A stretch of 64,000 nucleotides of DNA, taken from the NCBI RefSeq assembly GCF_020177055.1, contig NZ_JAIQXT010000004.1, positions 310,001 through 374,000 of the forward strand, read 5' to 3'. This document shows, in pieces, positions 36,549-48,291 of the stretch (the stretch's first letter is position 1; each line of letters starts with the position of its first letter). Below the pieces are notes generated by a model. That model saw only the letters and a program-made list of their open reading frames with translations, was not told the DNA's origin and made no database searches. The stretch comes from Sphingomonas sp. R647 (lineage in GTDB: Bacteria; Pseudomonadota; Alphaproteobacteria; Sphingomonadales; Sphingomonadaceae). The translations under genes and the position numbers were made by a program.

Positions 36549-36733
36549 GGCGGCACGCGTTGCTAGGCAGCCATCAACCCAAAACGGGCAGCCGCCAGTC
36601 CCGAATCTAAACACCCGCCGCGCGGGAATGGCAAGGCCCGAGTCGCGCGGCTGCGGCTGTGCTTGAGCGGGCCGGTTGGCTGTGCGATGGCTGACGGCGG
36701 GGCAGAAGGATCAGGAGCGGCCGACGCCGGCAC

Positions 36734-37441
36734 ATGGCCAATATCGTTCAGTTTGAGAATGTCGGCCTGCGCTATGGCACCGGGACCGAAACGCTGAGCG
36801 ACGTCAGTTTCACGCTCAGCGCAGGCGCGTTCTATTTCCTGACCGGCGCATCGGGCGCGGGCAAGACGTCGCTGCTCAAGCTGCTCTACCTTGCCCAGCG
36901 GCCGACGCGCGGCGTGGTGCGGTTGTTCGGCGAGGATGCGGGCGCGCTGCCACGCCGCCGCCTACCCGGCTTTCGCCGCCGCATCGGGGTGGTGTTCCAG
37001 GACTTCCGCCTGCTCCCGCACCTCTCGGCCTATGACAATATCGCCCTCCCGCTGCGCGTCGCCGGGATGCCGGAGGCGGAGATCGAGGCGCCGGTGCGCG
37101 AAATGCTCGCCTGGGTCGGCCTCACCGATCGCGGCAAGGCCAAACCACCGACGCTGTCGGGCGGCGAGCAACAGCGTATCGCCATCGCCCGCGCGGTGAT
37201 TACCCGGCCCGAGATGCTGGTGGCGGACGAGCCGACCGGCAACGTCGATCCCGACATGGCCGAACGCCTGCTGCACCTGTTCGATTCGCTCAACCGGCTC
37301 GGCACCACCGTCGTGGTTGCGACGCACGACTTCCACTTGCTCAATCGCATTCCCGATGCGCGGATGATGCGGATCGAAAAGGGGCGGCTGCTCGACCCCA
37401 CCGGCGCGCTGCGCTTCCCGCCTGATCGGGGGGAGGCATGA
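36734..37441 (+). CDS. ftsE: Cell-division ATP-binding protein FtsE
   Basis: 235 residues of the ABC ATPase type. Walker A GASGAGKTSLLK, Q-loop VFQDFRLLPHLS, signature LSGGEQQR, Walker B MLVADEPTGNVD and switch H in ATHDFHLL are all present. VFQDFRLLPHLSAYDNIALPL is distinctive of FtsE. With FtsX it controls septal peptidoglycan hydrolases at the division ring. Overlaps ftsX by four bases. Confidence 0.93.
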   Translation: MANIVQFENVGLRYGTGTETLSDVSFTLSAGAFYFLTGASGAGKTSLLKLLYLAQRPTRGVVRLFGEDAGALPRRRLPGFRRRIGVVFQDFRLLPHLSAYDNIALPLRVAGMPEAEIEAPVREMLAWVGLTDRGKAKPPTLSGGEQQRIAIARAVITRPEMLVADEPTGNVDPDMAERLLHLFDSLNRLGTTVVVATHDFHLLNRIPDARMMRIEKGRLLDPTGALRFPPDRGEA

Positions 37442-38328
37442 TGGCGATCGGTCGGGCGCGCCCGCATCATCGCTGGCTCGATGACGGGCAGCGGACCCGC
37501 GCGATGGTGTGGATCATGGCGATCATGCTGTTCCTGACCGTGCTGGCCGGAGCGCTTGGCTTTGGCATGGCCGGGGCGGGGCGCTCGCTCGACCGCCAGC
37601 TCGCCGGGCGGCTGACGGTCCAGCTGGTCGAGGCGGACGCCGCGCGGCGGGACGCCAATGCCCGCGCGCTGGTCGAGCGCATCCGCGCGATCCCCGGCGT
37701 GACTCAGGTGACCGAGGTCGATCGCGCGCGGCTGGCAGAGCTGCTGCGCCCGTGGCTTGGCGACACCGGGCTCGATGCGGAGCTGCCAATGCCTGCGATG
37801 ATCGACGTCGATCTGCGCGCGGGCGATCCGGCGCTGATCGCACGGGTACGCCAGACCGCGCGGGCGGTGTCGCCCGCGGCGCAGGTGGACCAGCATGCGC
37901 AATGGCTCTCCCCGGTTGCCGGCTTCATCGCGACATTGACCTGGGCGGCGGCGGGGCTGGTGCTGCTGATGGCGACCGCGACCGCAGCAGTGGTGCTGCT
38001 TGCCGCGCGCGCCGGGCTCGATACGCATCGCGACACGATCGCGGTGCTGCACATGCTGGGCTCGACCGACACTCAGGTCGCGCGCCTGTTCCAGCGCCGC
38101 ATCGCGCTCGACACGCTGCTTGGCGGGGTGATCGGGACGATGGCGGCATTGGGCGCAGTGTGGCTGCTCGGGCGGCAGACGTCGGCGCTCGGCTCCGAAT
38201 TGCTCGGCAGCATCGCGCTCGCCGATGCCGATTGGGTGCTGCTCGCGCTGGTGCCGCTCGCCTTTGCGTTGCTGGCGATGGCGGCTGCGCGGGTCGCGGT
38301 GTTGCGGACATTGGGGCGCACGCTGTGA
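37438..38328 (+). CDS. ftsX: Cell-division protein FtsX
   Basis: 296 residues. One membrane helix at about 25-45, a periplasmic domain of about 110 residues (RLTVQLVEADAARRDANARAL, VTQVTEVDRARLAELLRPWLG), then three helices with LHMLGSTDTQVARLFQRRIALDTLLGG between them, the FtsX permease core. It passes the FtsE ATPase cycle to amidase activators outside. ATG 37438 overlaps the ftsE stop; a second ATG follows at once. Its stop overlaps the next GTG as GTGA. Confidence 0.92.
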   Translation: MMAIGRARPHHRWLDDGQRTRAMVWIMAIMLFLTVLAGALGFGMAGAGRSLDRQLAGRLTVQLVEADAARRDANARALVERIRAIPGVTQVTEVDRARLAELLRPWLGDTGLDAELPMPAMIDVDLRAGDPALIARVRQTARAVSPAAQVDQHAQWLSPVAGFIATLTWAAAGLVLLMATATAAVVLLAARAGLDTHRDTIAVLHMLGSTDTQVARLFQRRIALDTLLGGVIGTMAALGAVWLLGRQTSALGSELLGSIALADADWVLLALVPLAFALLAMAAARVAVLRTLGRTL

Positions 38329-38867
38329 TCTGGCGCATCCCGCTCCTGCTCATCCTCGCCTGGGCGATCGGCTTCGGCCTGTTCATGCTGTCGCTGGGCA
38401 AGCCGCTCGATTCCGAAGTGAGGACCGATGCCATCGTCGTCCCGACCGGCGGGCCGGGGCGGATCGATCGCGGAATCACGCTGCTTCAGGCGAAGAGCGC
38501 CAAGCGGATGCTGATCACCGGCACCGATCCGACCGTGCGTCCGATCGAGCTGGCGGTCGAGTACAAGACCTCGCCGCGCCTGTTCCGCTGCTGCATCGAC
38601 CTGGGGCATGAGGCGGTCGATACCCGCTCCAACGCCGACGAGACCGCCGCATGGGTTGCGAAGCATGGTTACAAGTCCGTGCGACTGGTCACCGCCGACT
38701 GGCACGTCCCGCGCGCCAAGCTCGAACTGGCCAATGCGCTCGGTCCCGATGTCGAGATCCGCGGCGATGGCGTCCGCACCACCGCCAGCTGGTCGATGCT
38801 GCTGCGCGAATATCACAAATATCTGGTGCGCCGCTTCGCTTTGCTGTTCGGGATCGGCAATGGCTGA
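38325..38867 (+). CDS. DUF218 / YdcF family protein
   Basis: 180 residues from GTG 38325, which overlaps the ftsX stop. One N-terminal membrane helix (IPLLLILAWAIGFGLFMLSLG), then the DUF218 fold: DAIVVPTGGPGRIDRGITLL, KRMLITGTD, TRSNADETAAWVAKHG and LVTADWHVPRAKLEL. Members such as ElyC and YdcF act in envelope or undecaprenyl carrier metabolism. The location between ftsX and plsC fits an envelope role. The ATG of plsC lies inside its end. Confidence 0.85.
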   Translation: MIWRIPLLLILAWAIGFGLFMLSLGKPLDSEVRTDAIVVPTGGPGRIDRGITLLQAKSAKRMLITGTDPTVRPIELAVEYKTSPRLFRCCIDLGHEAVDTRSNADETAAWVAKHGYKSVRLVTADWHVPRAKLELANALGPDVEIRGDGVRTTASWSMLLREYHKYLVRRFALLFGIGNG

Positions 38868-39558
38868 CCGCATCCGCACGCTGATCTTCTCGATCATCTT
38901 CTACGGCCTGTCGGTGCCGATCGTGCTCGCCGCACCGATCATCGCCCTGTTCGGCACGCAGCGAATCCGCCGCTATTCGATGGCCTGGGCGGGGCTGGGG
39001 CTGCTGCTCGCGCACCAGATCCTCGGCATTCGAGTCGCGGTCGCGGGGCAGCGCGCCGAAGGCCCCGCGCTCTATGCGGTCAAGCATCAGGCGATGTACG
39101 AGACGCTGGCGATGGCCGCTATGCTCGATGCGCCCGCGATCGTGATGAAGCAGGAGCTCGCGCGCATCCCGGTCTGGGGCTGGGTCGCGCGGCAATATGG
39201 TGTGATCGTGATCGACCGCGCCGGATCGGCCAAGGCCCTGCGCGCGATGATGAAGGAAGCCCGCGCTGCAGTCGCGGAGGGCAGGTCGGTGGTGATCTTT
39301 CCCGAAGGAACCCGCACGCCGCCGGGCGAAACGCCGCCGCTGCGCTCGGGCTTTGCCGGCCTTTACCGCGCGATCAAGCTGCCGGTGATCCCGGTGGCCT
39401 GCGAGACGGGGAAGGTCTGGCCGCGCCAGGGGCCAAAGCGTCCCGGCACCGTCACGTTCCTTTATGGCGATCCGCTTCCACCCGGCCTGCCCCGCGAGGA
39501 AATCGAAGCAGCGGTGCATCGCCGGATCAACGCGTTCGAGCCGGGTTTCTCGGACTAA
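38860..39558 (+). CDS. plsC: 1-acylglycerol-3-phosphate O-acyltransferase (PlsC family)
   Basis: 232 residues. A membrane helix opens the protein, followed by the acyltransferase motifs: KHQAMYET (in the place of HX4D, with Glu for Asp, as in a subgroup of proteobacterial PlsC), FPEGTRTPPGE and IPVACETGKVWPR. It acylates lysophosphatidic acid to phosphatidic acid. It overlaps the preceding gene by 8 bases and ends the ftsE unit. Its stop overlaps that of tyrA within CTAA. Confidence 0.88.
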   Translation: MADRIRTLIFSIIFYGLSVPIVLAAPIIALFGTQRIRRYSMAWAGLGLLLAHQILGIRVAVAGQRAEGPALYAVKHQAMYETLAMAAMLDAPAIVMKQELARIPVWGWVARQYGVIVIDRAGSAKALRAMMKEARAAVAEGRSVVIFPEGTRTPPGETPPLRSGFAGLYRAIKLPVIPVACETGKVWPRQGPKRPGTVTFLYGDPLPPGLPREEIEAAVHRRINAFEPGFSD

Positions 39559-40304
39559 TCCGCCGCGCTGCGGTTCCCGGCCTTGAGCGCGCGGGCGAGC
39601 AGGCCATTCGCCTCGCCGATAAACTGCTGCGTGATCTCGCCCGCGAACGGATTGAGGTTCTGGATCGCGAAGAACAGCTCTTCGCTATCATCGCCGATCA
39701 GCGCGCATAGCTCCAGCAGATGCTGGTAGCTGTCGGTCTTCAGCTCTTCGTCGGGGATGCGGACATTGACCAACGTCCGGCCGATCAAATGCGTCAGCGC
39801 CTGAACATAGGCCATTTCGCGGTCATGCTCTTCGGCGCTGGTGATCGAGACCTTGAGGCCGAGCTTACGCCCGAATTCGGCAACGCGATGATGCGCCTCG
39901 CCGCGTACCGGGCAGACGACCAACGGCTGACCCGCCAGCCCGCGCCGCGCGCTCTGCGGGCCGAACAGTGGGTGGGTGGCGACGATATCGACGCTTGTCG
40001 GAAGCGCCTCGGCCATCCAACGGGCGGGGAGCATCTTGACGGAGGCCACGTCCACGACCAGTGCGCCGGGCCGCACATGCGGGGCAACCGCCGCGAGTGT
40101 GCTCTCGATCGCCTGCACCGGCACAGCGAGCATGACGACGTCACTCGCGGCCACGTCTTCCAGTGGCGCGGTTGCGACACCGATTCGCGTCGCATCCTCG
40201 GCACTATCGCGCGAATCATGCACGACCACCGTGAAATGATCGCGCAAATGCGTGGCGGCGAGCTGACCGAACCGGCCGAAGCCGATGATGCCGAAGCGCT
40301 TCAT
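39555..40304 (-). CDS. tyrA: Prephenate (or arogenate) dehydrogenase
   Basis: 249 residues. [16 protein letters not shown] is the NAD(P) Rossmann turn. [51 protein letters not shown] and the His of [21 protein letters not shown] are TyrA active-site segments. It makes 4-hydroxyphenylpyruvate or tyrosine. The protein is shorter than usual, with no ACT domain, so tyrosine feedback may be absent. ATG 40304 overlaps the hisC stop. Confidence 0.88.
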   Translation of the reverse strand: MKRFGIIGFGRFGQLAATHLRDHFTVVVHDSRDSAEDATRIGVATAPLEDVAASDVVMLAVPVQAIESTLAAVAPHVRPGALVVDVASVKMLPARWMAEALPTSVDIVATHPLFGPQSARRGLAGQPLVVCPVRGEAHHRVAEFGRKLGLKVSITSAEEHDREMAYVQALTHLIGRTLVNVRIPDEELKTDSYQHLLELCALIGDDSEELFFAIQNLNPFAGEITQQFIGEANGLLARALKAGNRSAAD

Positions 40305-41407
40305 TCGGCGTCGGCGGCGGCCACCAGCTGCTGCAGGATCGCCGCGACCGCGCGCGTATCTTCCTCATTGCCGATGGTGATGCGCAGCCCATGGGGCAGG
40401 CCCTGACCGGGCAGCCAGCGGACGATATAGCCCGCGTCCATCAGCCCCTTGTACGCGGCTTCGCCGGTCAGCGTGCCCTCGAACAGCACCAGCACGAAGT
40501 TCGCCTGACTCGGCACCGCGCGAAGGCCAGCATTGCCGAGCTTGGCGATCTCGTCGCTGAACCAGCGGCGCCATTGGGCATTCCCCGACTTGCAGCGTGC
40601 GACGAACGCGTCGTCATTGAGCGCCGCGATGGCGGCTGCGGTCCCGGCGATGGTGATGCTGAACGGCAGGCGGATGCGGTGCATCGCCTCAATGATCGCA
40701 GGCGCGCCATAGCCCCAGCCGATGCGCTCGGCGGCAAGGCCGTACATCTTGGAGAAGGTCCGCGTGACCAGCACGTTGGATGCGGTCATCGCCAGCTCCA
40801 TCCCGCCATCGTCGATGTCGCCATCGATATATTCGGCATAGGCATGGTCGAGGACGAGCAGGATGTCGTCGCGCAGCCCGGCGTGGAGGCGCGCGATCTC
40901 TTCGCGGCTGGCATGGGTGCCGGTCGGGTTGTTGGGGTTGGCGACGAACACGATTCGCGTCTTGTCGGTGACGCTGGCGAGGATCGCGTCGACATCGGTC
41001 GCGTAATCCTTGTCCGGCGCGACCACCGGCACAGCGCCGACGCGCTTGGTCGCGATCGGGTAGACGGTGAAGCCGTAGTTCACATAGATGATCTCGTCGC
41101 CCGGCCCGGCGAATGCGCCGGCGGCAAGGTGCAGCACTTCGTCCGATCCATTGCCATAGATGATCCGGTCGGGATCGAGCCCATGCTTCGCCGCCAGCGC
41201 CTCACGCAATTCGGTGCCGCTCGCGTCGGGATAGCGCTCCAGGCTGTCCGCTGCAGTTGCAAAGGCTGCGCGTGCGGCGGGCGAGGTGCCGAGCGGATTT
41301 TCGTTCGACGATAATTTGATCGCCTTGCGGCCATCATCGGTCTTCGACTTGCCCGGTACATAGGGGGCAATGTCCATGATCCACGGCTTGGGGGTCGGTC
41401 CAGTCAT
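40301..41407 (-). CDS. hisC: Histidinol-phosphate aminotransferase (or aromatic aminotransferase)
   Basis: 368 residues of fold-type I aminotransferases. [14 protein letters not shown] is the HisC N-terminus. NPNNPTGTH and [16 protein letters not shown] with the PLP lysine are present, and QANFVLV and [12 protein letters not shown] complete the site. It would act on histidinol phosphate, or on aromatic amino acids given its coupling to tyrA. ATG 41407 opens [21 protein letters not shown]. The frame remains open to 41515 without homology. It is divergent from the amine oxidase gene. Confidence 0.9.
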   Translation of the reverse strand: MTGPTPKPWIMDIAPYVPGKSKTDDGRKAIKLSSNENPLGTSPAARAAFATAADSLERYPDASGTELREALAAKHGLDPDRIIYGNGSDEVLHLAAGAFAGPGDEIIYVNYGFTVYPIATKRVGAVPVVAPDKDYATDVDAILASVTDKTRIVFVANPNNPTGTHASREEIARLHAGLRDDILLVLDHAYAEYIDGDIDDGGMELAMTASNVLVTRTFSKMYGLAAERIGWGYGAPAIIEAMHRIRLPFSITIAGTAAAIAALNDDAFVARCKSGNAQWRRWFSDEIAKLGNAGLRAVPSQANFVLVLFEGTLTGEAAYKGLMDAGYIVRWLPGQGLPHGLRITIGNEEDTRAVAAILQQLVAAADAE

Positions 41408-41484
41408 GGCCGACCCCTTTGCCCAATGGTTACGCAATAGCAAGGTCATGGCGCTACGCCCGGCGCAACGAAACCGGGGGTGGG

Positions 41485-43047
41485 ATGCGAAGCGGGGGTT
41501 TGTTCTGGAGTGCACTGGCGGCGGCGCGGCGGCGGAATCTGGCCGCAGCGGGTGAGGCTGCGCCGGTTTCGACTCAGCCCGGCGCCACCCGGCGCGCGCT
41601 GCTCAAGGGTTTTGCCGCCGGGGGTGTCGCCGCTGCGATCCCTACTGCGGCACCGGCGCGCACGGGCATTGGTCGAGTCGCGATTATCGGCGGCGGCATT
41701 GCGGGCCTGGCCGCGCTCCATCATCTGCGCGAAGCAGGCGTCGACGCCCGGCTGTACGAAGCGGGCGAGCGGCTCGGCGGTCGCATCTTTACGCAAAAGA
41801 CCGGAACCGCGCCCGCGTTTGAACTGGGTGCTCAGCTGGTCAACAGCGACCATGACGATATCCGCGCGCTCGCCGAGCGGTTCGGCGCGGAACTGATCGA
41901 CCGCAAGGCTGAACCGCATCGTAGTATCGTGGTCACCGGCGGCCGCACCGTGGCAGAGGCCGAACTGGCCGACGCGCTCGGGCCGATTGCCACACAGATC
42001 GGCCGCGATGCCGACCGGATCGACGCCGACCCTGCGGCCCTGCGTGCATTCGATGCGATCTCGGTCGCGGACTATCTCGATCGTCATGCGGGGTTGCTGC
42101 CCGCCGCCTGGGTACGCGGTCTGCTCGAAGCGACGGGGCGGACCGAATATGGTGCCGAGCCCGACGCGACTTCGGCGCTCTCGCTGCTGTTCAACCTGCC
42201 GACGGTAGAGGGCGAACGCGCCGACATTCTGGGCGGGTCGGACGAGCGCTATGCCATTGCCGGGGGCAGCACGACGCTGATCGACGCGCTAGCCGCCCGG
42301 CATGCCCCGCAGATCGAAACCGGCCGCGTGCTGCGCCGGGTCGCTCACGCGACCGGGGGCGTCACGCTGAGCTTCGCCGATGGCGCGACCGTGCGCGCGG
42401 ATGCGGTGATTATCGCGGTCCCGGCCCCGAGGACGCGGCAGATCGACTTTGCGGTGCCGCTGCCAGCCCAGTGGCGTCGGTTCATCCAGGCGATGACGCT
42501 TGGGCGGAACGAGAAGATTCTGGCGGTCGCCGATTCGGCACGCTGGCGCGATGCGATCGGCGGGGGCGGCGATGTTTGGCATGCCGGGGCTCGCGGCAGC
42601 TGGGCGAGCGGTTGGGACGGCAGCGTGCGCGGCGTCGAAGGGCCACCGGTGTGGACCTGGTATCTGGGCGGCGACGCCACCGATGATAGCATCTCCGCAC
42701 AGACGCTCGCGGCGCGCTATGCGACCGATGCGCGCACGGCGCTCGGCGATCTTGCCGCCGCCTGTGCCGATGCGCCGGTGCGGCGCACCGCTTGGCACCG
42801 CGATCCCCTGATCGGCGGCTCCTATGGCAGCTATCCCCCCGGACACCTCACCCGCTTCGGGTCGCTGTTGTGGATGGAGGGCGACGATGGCGCTGCGGTG
42901 CAGGCCGCCCCGGCGCTCGGCCGCGTGATCTTTGCCGGCGAGCATCTGTCGGACGCCTTTCCCGGCTACATGAATGGTGGCGCGCAGACCGGGCGGCTGG
43001 CGGCGCAGGCGATCCTCGGACGGACCATCCCCGCGCGAACCGCTTGA
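41485..43047 (+). CDS. Tat-exported FAD-dependent amine oxidase
   Basis: 520 residues from ATG 41485. Twin-arginine signal [13 protein letters not shown] at residues 35-47 indicates folded export to the periplasm. Rossmann turn [21 protein letters not shown] and [12 protein letters not shown] follow. The C-terminus has [31 protein letters not shown], the FAD-binding end of monoamine oxidases. The 34 residues before RR are unusually long for a Tat signal, so the start may be later. It oxidises an unknown amine. It sits between hisC and metX with no functional link visible. Confidence 0.85.
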   Translation: MRSGGLFWSALAAARRRNLAAAGEAAPVSTQPGATRRALLKGFAAGGVAAAIPTAAPARTGIGRVAIIGGGIAGLAALHHLREAGVDARLYEAGERLGGRIFTQKTGTAPAFELGAQLVNSDHDDIRALAERFGAELIDRKAEPHRSIVVTGGRTVAEAELADALGPIATQIGRDADRIDADPAALRAFDAISVADYLDRHAGLLPAAWVRGLLEATGRTEYGAEPDATSALSLLFNLPTVEGERADILGGSDERYAIAGGSTTLIDALAARHAPQIETGRVLRRVAHATGGVTLSFADGATVRADAVIIAVPAPRTRQIDFAVPLPAQWRRFIQAMTLGRNEKILAVADSARWRDAIGGGGDVWHAGARGSWASGWDGSVRGVEGPPVWTWYLGGDATDDSISAQTLAARYATDARTALGDLAAACADAPVRRTAWHRDPLIGGSYGSYPPGHLTRFGSLLWMEGDDGAAVQAAPALGRVIFAGEHLSDAFPGYMNGGAQTGRLAAQAILGRTIPARTA

Positions 43048-43079
43048 ACGCGGGCCGCGCGGCTTCTAGGCACGCGGCG

Positions 43080-44195
43080 ATGTCCGACGATGTGCGCTTT
43101 GGCCTCGACCGCCGCGTGACGCTTCCGGGGCCGCTGCGCCTTGACGGGGGCGTGCTGCTGTCGCCGGTCGAAATCGCCTATGAAACCTATGGGCAGCTGG
43201 CGGCGGATGGCGGCAATGCGATCCTGATCTGCCATGCGCTGACCGGCGACCAGCATGTCGCGTCGACCCACCCGATCACCGGCAAGCCCGGCTGGTGGAC
43301 GCGCATGATCGGGCCGGGCAAGCCGATCGACCCGGCGCGGCACTTTATCGTCTGCGCCAATGTGCTGGGCAGCTGCATGGGATCGTCGGGACCGGCGACG
43401 GTCAACCCGGCAACGGGCGCCCCTTGGGGCATGAGTTTTCCCGTCATCACTATTCGCGACATGGTGCGCGCGCAGGCGATGCTGCTCGACCATCTCGGCG
43501 TCCAGCGGCTCAAGGCCGTGGTCGGCGGGTCGATGGGCGGCATGCAGGCGCTGAGCTGGCCCGCAACCTTCCCCGACCGGGTCGAGGCGGCGGTGGTGAT
43601 CGCATCGACTGCACGCCATTCGGCACAGAACATCGCCTTCCACGAAGTCGGGCGACAGGCGGTGATGGCCGATCCGCGCTGGAATGGCGGCGCCTATTAT
43701 GAGGGCGAGCCGCCTGCGTCGGGTCTCGCGGTGGCGCGGATGGCGGCGCACATCACCTATCTCTCCGAAGAGGGACTGACCGAAAAGTTCGGGCGCAAGC
43801 TGCAGGCGCGTGAAGCCAAGACCTTCGGCTTTGATGCGGATTTTCAGGTCGAATCCTATCTGCGCCATCAGGGGTTGAGCTTTGTCGACCGGTTCGACGC
43901 CAACGCCTATCTCTACATCACCCGCGCGATGGACTATTTCGACCTCGCCGAAGAGCATGGCGGCGTGCTCGCCAACGCCTTCCGCGAGACCAAGGCGCGC
44001 TTCTGCCTCGTCAGCTTCGATACCGACTGGCTCTACCCGACCCGCGACTCGCGCAGCATCGTCCATGCGCTCAACGCGGCTGGCGCGCCGGTCAGCTTCG
44101 TCGAGCTGTCCTCCCCCTTTGGCCATGACGCCTTCCTGCTCGAAGCGCCCGAGTTGAACCGGGTGGTCGATGGGTTTTTGAGGGCGGGCGAATGA
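43080..44195 (+). CDS. metX: Homoserine O-acetyltransferase
   Basis: 371 residues of the alpha/beta hydrolase fold. [11 protein letters not shown] opens the fold; [17 protein letters not shown] and [15 protein letters not shown] give the oxyanion loop and the nucleophile serine. The catalytic Asp is in FDTDWLYP and His in [11 protein letters not shown]. It acylates homoserine for methionine synthesis. Acetyl rather than succinyl donor is assumed from family naming. It overlaps metW by four bases. ATG 43080 is set by homology; the frame is open to 42792. Confidence 0.93.
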   Translation: MSDDVRFGLDRRVTLPGPLRLDGGVLLSPVEIAYETYGQLAADGGNAILICHALTGDQHVASTHPITGKPGWWTRMIGPGKPIDPARHFIVCANVLGSCMGSSGPATVNPATGAPWGMSFPVITIRDMVRAQAMLLDHLGVQRLKAVVGGSMGGMQALSWPATFPDRVEAAVVIASTARHSAQNIAFHEVGRQAVMADPRWNGGAYYEGEPPASGLAVARMAAHITYLSEEGLTEKFGRKLQAREAKTFGFDADFQVESYLRHQGLSFVDRFDANAYLYITRAMDYFDLAEEHGGVLANAFRETKARFCLVSFDTDWLYPTRDSRSIVHALNAAGAPVSFVELSSPFGHDAFLLEAPELNRVVDGFLRAGE

Positions 44196-44782
44196 CCGCG
44201 CTCCGCCCCGACCTCGCGATCATCGCGTCCAATGTCGCGCCGGGCAGCCGGGTGCTCGATGTCGGCTGTGGCGACGGGGCGCTGATGGCGGCGCTGCGTG
44301 ACCGGCGGGGATGCGATGCGCGCGGTCTGGAGATCGACGCGCATAATGTCGCGTCGGCCGTGGGGCGCGGGCTTTCGGTGATTCAGGGCGATGCCGACAC
44401 CGATCTTGCCGATTATCCCGACGCCAGCTTCGACTATGCGATCCTCAGCCAGACGCTGCAGACGACGATGCGGCCGCACGTCGTGCTCGACCATCTGCTG
44501 CGCATCGGCGAGCGTGCGGTCGTGTCCTTCCCCAATTTCGCGCATTGGCGGGTGCGGCTGTCGCTGTTGTGGGGCGGGCGGATGCCGGTCACGCGGCTGT
44601 TGCCGGTGGCGTGGTACGAGACGCCGAATATCCACCATGTCACGATCGACGATTTCCGCGCCTATGTGCGGGAGCGCGGGATCACGGTCGAGCAGGCCTG
44701 GTTCCTGTCGGGCGACCAGCTGACCAGCTCCGCCGCCGCCAATTTCCGCGCCGAACACGCGGTGTTCCTGCTGAAGCGGTAG
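44192..44782 (+). CDS. metW: Methionine biosynthesis protein MetW
   Basis: 196 residues with a SAM-type methyltransferase fold. [15 protein letters not shown] is motif I, and LIEIDA is replaced by [53 protein letters not shown] is the MetW signature. It works with MetX, which it is thought to stabilise or activate. A repeat hairpin follows 30 bases after the stop. Confidence 0.92.
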   Translation: MTALRPDLAIIASNVAPGSRVLDVGCGDGALMAALRDRRGCDARGLEIDAHNVASAVGRGLSVIQGDADTDLADYPDASFDYAILSQTLQTTMRPHVVLDHLLRIGERAVVSFPNFAHWRVRLSLLWGGRMPVTRLLPVAWYETPNIHHVTIDDFRAYVRERGITVEQAWFLSGDQLTSSAAANFRAEHAVFLLKR

Positions 44783-44812
44783 TTTGCCTGTTTTGCTCGG
44801 CTGACGCCGAGG

Positions 44813-44893
44813 CGGCACCGGCCCGCTCCCCACCCGGCCACCCATAGAATACACTGTCGTTGGGTGGCCGGGTGGGGGGGCGGGCCGGTGCCG
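44813..44893. repeat. Long hairpin repeat, copy 2 (inverted relative to copy 1)
   Basis: Arms 44813-44844 and 44861-44893 match apart from one mismatch and one extra G. The 16-base loop TAGAATACACTGTCGT is close to the reverse complement of the copy-1 loop (TAGAATACAC shared). Arms share about 30 of 33 bases with copy 1. It lies between metW and the next gene, 99 bases ahead of its ATG. Confidence 0.9.
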
Positions 44894-44991
44894 CAATGCC
44901 GAAAACAACTCCACTTTTCGACGAAGCGCGGGTGACGGGTCCGGTTTCGCCCGTTACCAACTGCTCCCAGAACATATTCAGGGAGTCCTAT

Positions 44992-48189
<3,198 letters not shown>

Positions 48190-48245
48190 CCGATGGATGG
48201 CCGGGGTGGCGACGCCCCGGCCTCCTTCGGGGTTCCGCTTGCTGG

Positions 48246-48259
48246 TGTAACCGGTTACA
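48246..48259. promoter_or_regulatory. LacI-family operator upstream of GH43
   Basis: A perfect 14-bp palindrome, TGTAACCGGTTACA, lies 32 bases before the GTG of the GH43 gene. The same sequence with one change lies between lacI and the GH3 gene. Palindromes with a central CG, such as this one, are typical of LacI-family operators. It is the likely binding site of the regulator at 50115-51104. Confidence 0.75.
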
Positions 48260-48291
48260 GCCCCGGCAGCGTTTGTGTTGGGAGATGATCG

